Position numbers and translations under genes: made by a program
Shown here: piece after piece, positions 61,083 through 64,000 of the stretch
How the letters are laid out: the number at the start of each line of letters is the position of its first letter
Numbering within the stretch: the stretch's first letter is position 1
Notes under the pieces: generated by a model
Databases searched by the model: none
The model's input: only the letters and a program-made list of their open reading frames with translations
What the model was told of the DNA's origin: nothing
Source: Flagellimonas allohymeniacidonis
GTDB lineage: Bacteria; Bacteroidota; Bacteroidia; Flavobacteriales; Flavobacteriaceae
Length of the DNA stretch: 64,000 nt
Assembly (NCBI RefSeq): GCF_004296335.1
Contig: NZ_SGIU01000002.1
Location: 199,882 to 263,881 of the forward strand
Direction: 5' to 3'

Positions 61083-62252
61083 CTAGCTTAACGCTTGGTT
61101 GATATCGTCAACAATATCATCGATATGCTCCAGCCCTACTGACACGCGCACCATGCCATCGGTAATTCCAACGGCTTCCCTATCTTGCTTGGACAGTTTG
61201 CTGTGCGTTGTGGAAGCAGGATGTGTAACTATACTCCTTGAATCTCCCAAATTAGCAGAAAGTGACAAAAGCTTTATTGAATCAAAAAACTTGCGGCCCG
61301 CTTCCAATCCTCCGTTGATTTCAAAGGCCACTACACAACCTCCAGCCGTCATTTGCTTTTTCGCGATTTCGTGGTTGGGATGGGACTTTAAAAATGGATA
61401 CTTGACCCACCTGACTTTTTCATGATTTTCAAGAAAAGTGGCCAGCTTCATTGCATTCTCGCAATGTCTGTCCACACGAACCCCTAAGGTCTCCAAACTT
61501 TTAGAAAGTACCCAAGCGTTAAACGGAGACAGTGCAGGCCCTGTAATACGCGAAAAGCGGTAAATCCTATCAATCAACTCGCTGTTACCAACGGTAATGC
61601 CCGCAAGGACCCTTCCCTGGCCATCCATAAGTTTTGTGCCTGAATGAATCACCAGATCGGCCCCAAATTTTATGGGTTGTTGTAGATAGGGAGTAGCAAA
61701 ACAATTATCTATCACCAACAAAACTTTATGTTTCTTGGCAATATTCCCCAAAACCTCCATATCCAAAACATCAACTCCGGGATTGGTGGGGGATTCGGCA
61801 TAAATGATTTTGGTTTTCGGAGTTATCAGGCTTTCGACACTTTGCAAATCATTAATGTCGAAATAACTGGTTTCGATATTCCATTTGGGAAAGAACTGCG
61901 TAAATAGGCTATGGGTTGACCCAAAAATGCTCTTGGCGGAAACAATATGATCCCCACTTTCCAAAAGTGCTGCAAAAGTTGAAAACACAGCAGCCATTCC
62001 CGAGGCAAAGGCAAATCCATCTTCGGCGTCTTCCATTTTGCATACCTTTTCAATAAATTCTGAAGAATTGGGGTTGGAGTAACGCGAATAAACATTACGG
62101 TCCTTCTCCTCGGCAAAGGAAGCCCTCATATCTTCGGCATCCTCGAACACAAAACTCGAAGTCAAATACATGGGACTTGAATGTTCCAGGAAGGTTGTTC
62201 TTTCGATTTGGGTTCGAATGGCCTCCGTTTCAAACTGTTTTTTGTTCTCCAT
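61083..62252 (-). CDS. O-acyl-homoserine sulfhydrylase / trans-sulfuration PLP enzyme (MetZ-like)
   Basis: Cys/Met metabolism PLP enzyme of 389 residues. Motifs: YSRYSNPNSSEF near 57, AFASGMAAVFS near 83, AESPTNPGVDVLD near 152, the PLP lysine in DLVIHSGTKLMDGQG near 210 and the C-terminal VRVSVGLEHIDDIVDDI. The enzyme could be O-succinyl/O-acetylhomoserine sulfhydrylase or cystathionine gamma-synthase; the nearby sulfide-making genes favour direct sulfhydrylation to homocysteine for MetH. Its ATG overlaps the upstream stop by one base. Confidence 0.9.
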   Translation of the reverse strand: MENKKQFETEAIRTQIERTTFLEHSSPMYLTSSFVFEDAEDMRASFAEEKDRNVYSRYSNPNSSEFIEKVCKMEDAEDGFAFASGMAAVFSTFAALLESGDHIVSAKSIFGSTHSLFTQFFPKWNIETSYFDINDLQSVESLITPKTKIIYAESPTNPGVDVLDMEVLGNIAKKHKVLLVIDNCFATPYLQQPIKFGADLVIHSGTKLMDGQGRVLAGITVGNSELIDRIYRFSRITGPALSPFNAWVLSKSLETLGVRVDRHCENAMKLATFLENHEKVRWVKYPFLKSHPNHEIAKKQMTAGGCVVAFEINGGLEAGRKFFDSIKLLSLSANLGDSRSIVTHPASTTHSKLSKQDREAVGITDGMVRVSVGLEHIDDIVDDINQALS

Positions 62253-64000
62253 TACATTTTTTCAGCAATTCGTAAAATATCTCCAAAGACTCCTCTTGCA
62301 GTAACTGCAGCCCCTGCACCAGCGCCTTGAATTACCAGTGGGTTTTTTCCATAGGATTGGGTATAAATTTCAATGATGGAATCTGAACCTGATACCTGCC
62401 CCAATGCACTTTCCTTGGGTACAGAAATCAATTTCACCTCCAAAATACCCTTATCTTCCTGCAAGTTGCCATGCAAATCTCCCACATACCGCAACACATG
62501 GTTCGGTTTCTGTTGTTTTTTCAACTGTTGAAAGGTATCATTTAAGGTTTCCAGTTTCGTCAAGAACGCCTCTTTGGGTACAGACTGCAATTCGGTCGGA
62601 ATAAGATTTTGAATATCAATTTCTGAAAACTCATTTTGTAAATCCAACTCTCTGGCCAAAATCAAAAGTTTGCGCCCAACGTCATTTCCAGAGAGGTCCT
62701 CTCGGGGGTCGGGTTCAGTGAATCCTTTCTGCATGGCTTCTTCAATGATACTTGAAAAAGAAGTATCCACTTCCGAAAACGTATTGAAGATATAGCTTAG
62801 TGAACCTGAAAAAACACCTTTTATCCTGGTGATGTTCTCTCCGGAGAGGTGCAGCAATTTAATGGTATCAATCAAAGGAAGACCGGCCCCTACATTGGTC
62901 TCATAGAGGTACTGTTTTTGATTTCTTTTTAATCCGCTTCGGGTTGACTTATAAAAATCAAAATCCAAGGTGTTGGCAATCTTATTGGAAGAAACCAAAT
63001 CGAATCCGTTGTCAATGAGCTGCTCATAATTGGAAACAAAGCTCTCACTCGCTGTATTATCGACAGCAATTAGGTTCCCCAGATGTTGTTGTTCGGCAAA
63101 TTCAACGACGGTTTCAAGGGAATAAGGAATCCCTTTCTCCTCTATGGTTTTTCTCCAACTCTTTTTTATTCCCTTGGAATTGAGAATCAACTTTTTTGAG
63201 TTGCCCACAGCAAAAATCCTAAGGTCGATTCCCTTTCGGCTTTCTATTTTCTTTTGGGAGGCCAAAATTTGATCAATCAATGTCCCTCCCACATTGCCGT
63301 GACCAAAAATGGCCAGATTTACTTGCTTAGCAATTCCAAAAATCTGCCCATGGACAACATTCAGGGCTTTATGCAGATCGGATTGCTTCACGACGAGACT
63401 CACATTTCTACCGGAAATGGTATTGTTGAACAATAGGGGGATGACATGGTTCTTGGCCAGGGCATTAAAGGATTTGTGAAATGTCCCCAAATCCAATCCT
63501 ACAATCGAAATAACCGCTACATCATCATTTACTGTGATTTGGTCCACATCATTTGAACTGTAGTCGGTTTCAAATTCTAGATCTAGCAGCTTTTTAGCCC
63601 TTTCCGCTTTCTTTACATCTACTATGAGTCCTATTCCCCTCTCCGAGGAGCCTTGTGAAATAATACCAACATTGATGTTGTTCAGGGCCAAGGTTCGAAA
63701 TATCCGTGCATCGATTCCCACTTTTCCCAAAAGGCCCCTTCCCTCCAAATAGACAAGGGCAACATCATCCAAAACCGATAGCGAACGTATGCCTCCGTTA
63801 TCCGTTTTAGGACCTATCAAAGTTCCCTTGCCTCCATTGTTGAAGGTATTCAGTATTCTGAGTGGGATATTTTTTTCCAGTAAGGGGATTATGGTTTTCG
63901 CATGCAAAATTGTAGCGCCAAAATTTGCCAACTCGTTGGCTTCATCATAAGATATCGTATCTATCAATTTGGCATCGGGGACCAATTCTGGATTAGCCGT
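62252..64000 (-). CDS. thrA: Bifunctional aspartate kinase / homoserine dehydrogenase (5' part beyond window)
   Basis: The frame is open to base 64000, so the N-terminal kinase core is missing. The visible part begins in the kinase C-terminal region (LIDTISYDEANELANFGATILHAKT spans it), followed by two ACT domains (about 70-215 of the visible part) and homoserine dehydrogenase with the Rossmann GHGNVGGTLIDQIL, the EASV-like TNVGAGLPLI and the KGVFSGSLSYIFN and EPDPREDLSGNDVGRK motifs. It makes homoserine for the sulfhydrylase encoded next. Confidence 0.93.
   Translation of the reverse strand, partial: TANPELVPDAKLIDTISYDEANELANFGATILHAKTIIPLLEKNIPLRILNTFNNGGKGTLIGPKTDNGGIRSLSVLDDVALVYLEGRGLLGKVGIDARIFRTLALNNINVGIISQGSSERGIGLIVDVKKAERAKKLLDLEFETDYSSNDVDQITVNDDVAVISIVGLDLGTFHKSFNALAKNHVIPLLFNNTISGRNVSLVVKQSDLHKALNVVHGQIFGIAKQVNLAIFGHGNVGGTLIDQILASQKKIESRKGIDLRIFAVGNSKKLILNSKGIKKSWRKTIEEKGIPYSLETVVEFAEQQHLGNLIAVDNTASESFVSNYEQLIDNGFDLVSSNKIANTLDFDFYKSTRSGLKRNQKQYLYETNVGAGLPLIDTIKLLHLSGENITRIKGVFSGSLSYIFNTFSEVDTSFSSIIEEAMQKGFTEPDPREDLSGNDVGRKLLILARELDLQNEFSEIDIQNLIPTELQSVPKEAFLTKLETLNDTFQQLKKQQKPNHVLRYVGDLHGNLQEDKGILEVKLISVPKESALGQVSGSDSIIEIYTQSYGKNPLVIQGAGAGAAVTARGVFGDILRIAEKM

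Noticed and set aside
1..64000. tRNA, rRNA, CRISPR arrays, insertion sequences, prophage or integration sites
   Set aside because: I read the intergenic gaps on both strands and found no cloverleaf, spaced repeats, transposase or integrase; the window looks like core chromosome.

Overview
The window is a chromosomal, gene-dense stretch from a member of the Bacteroidota, almost certainly family Flavobacteriaceae and probably a marine Muricauda/Allomuricauda-like genus. This rests on gliding genes gldA, gldB and gldC, split metH, a zinc-less DnaG, DUF3857 proteins, GIN-domain proteins, and promoters of the Bacteroidota type (TAnnTTTG at -7). I see no mobile element, CRISPR array, rRNA or tRNA. 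Most genes lie on the minus strand.

Layout. 1-8956 (minus): a division and cell wall (dcw) cluster, mraZ-rsmH-ftsL-like-ftsI-murE-mraY-murD-ftsW, with ftsW cut by the window edge. It is preceded by a MraZ operator of four GTGGA boxes on a 10-bp register. 9-17 kb: housekeeping genes (alpha/beta hydrolase, engB, gldC, gldB, nadE, an orphan response regulator, dnaG) and small conserved proteins. 17.4-20 kb: an ECF sigma factor, an anti-sigma-like membrane protein and a coiled-coil outer membrane protein, then a polyprenyl synthase. 21-31 kb: rlmN, queA, aroA, a MazG-like protein, two tandem DUF3857/transglutaminase-like exported proteins, dtd and rsgA.

31.4-36.2 kb (minus): a Phe/Tyr operon, prephenate dehydratase - aminotransferase - prephenate dehydrogenase - DAHP synthase/chorismate mutase. 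Its 5' leader encodes a 23-residue Phe/Tyr-rich peptide followed by an antiterminator/terminator pair ending 5 bases before the first gene. This is a classical ribosome-mediated attenuator and the most striking find here.

36.3-48.3 kb: gldA, a PLP decarboxylase, a TonB-receptor-like barrel beside a membrane-anchored LuxR regulator, and a small thioredoxin - lipoprotein - DUF2024 - MarR module with TTAGGA-type operators. Then come an orphan PhnD-like lipoprotein, a serine hydrolase, a GIN-domain lipoprotein and a PagL-like deacylase.

48.3-64 kb (minus): a sulfur and methionine island. A SAM-I riboswitch precedes metH (two genes) and metF. The sulfate assimilation genes (cysH, cysD, cysN, sulfite reductase fused to a HEPN domain, cobA, ferredoxin-NADP reductase) carry three copies of a conserved operator-like motif and follow an Rrf2 regulator with a cysteine cluster. 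Upstream lie a homocysteine-forming sulfhydrylase and an aspartate kinase/homoserine dehydrogenase cut by the right edge. Together these genes run from sulfate and aspartate to methionine.
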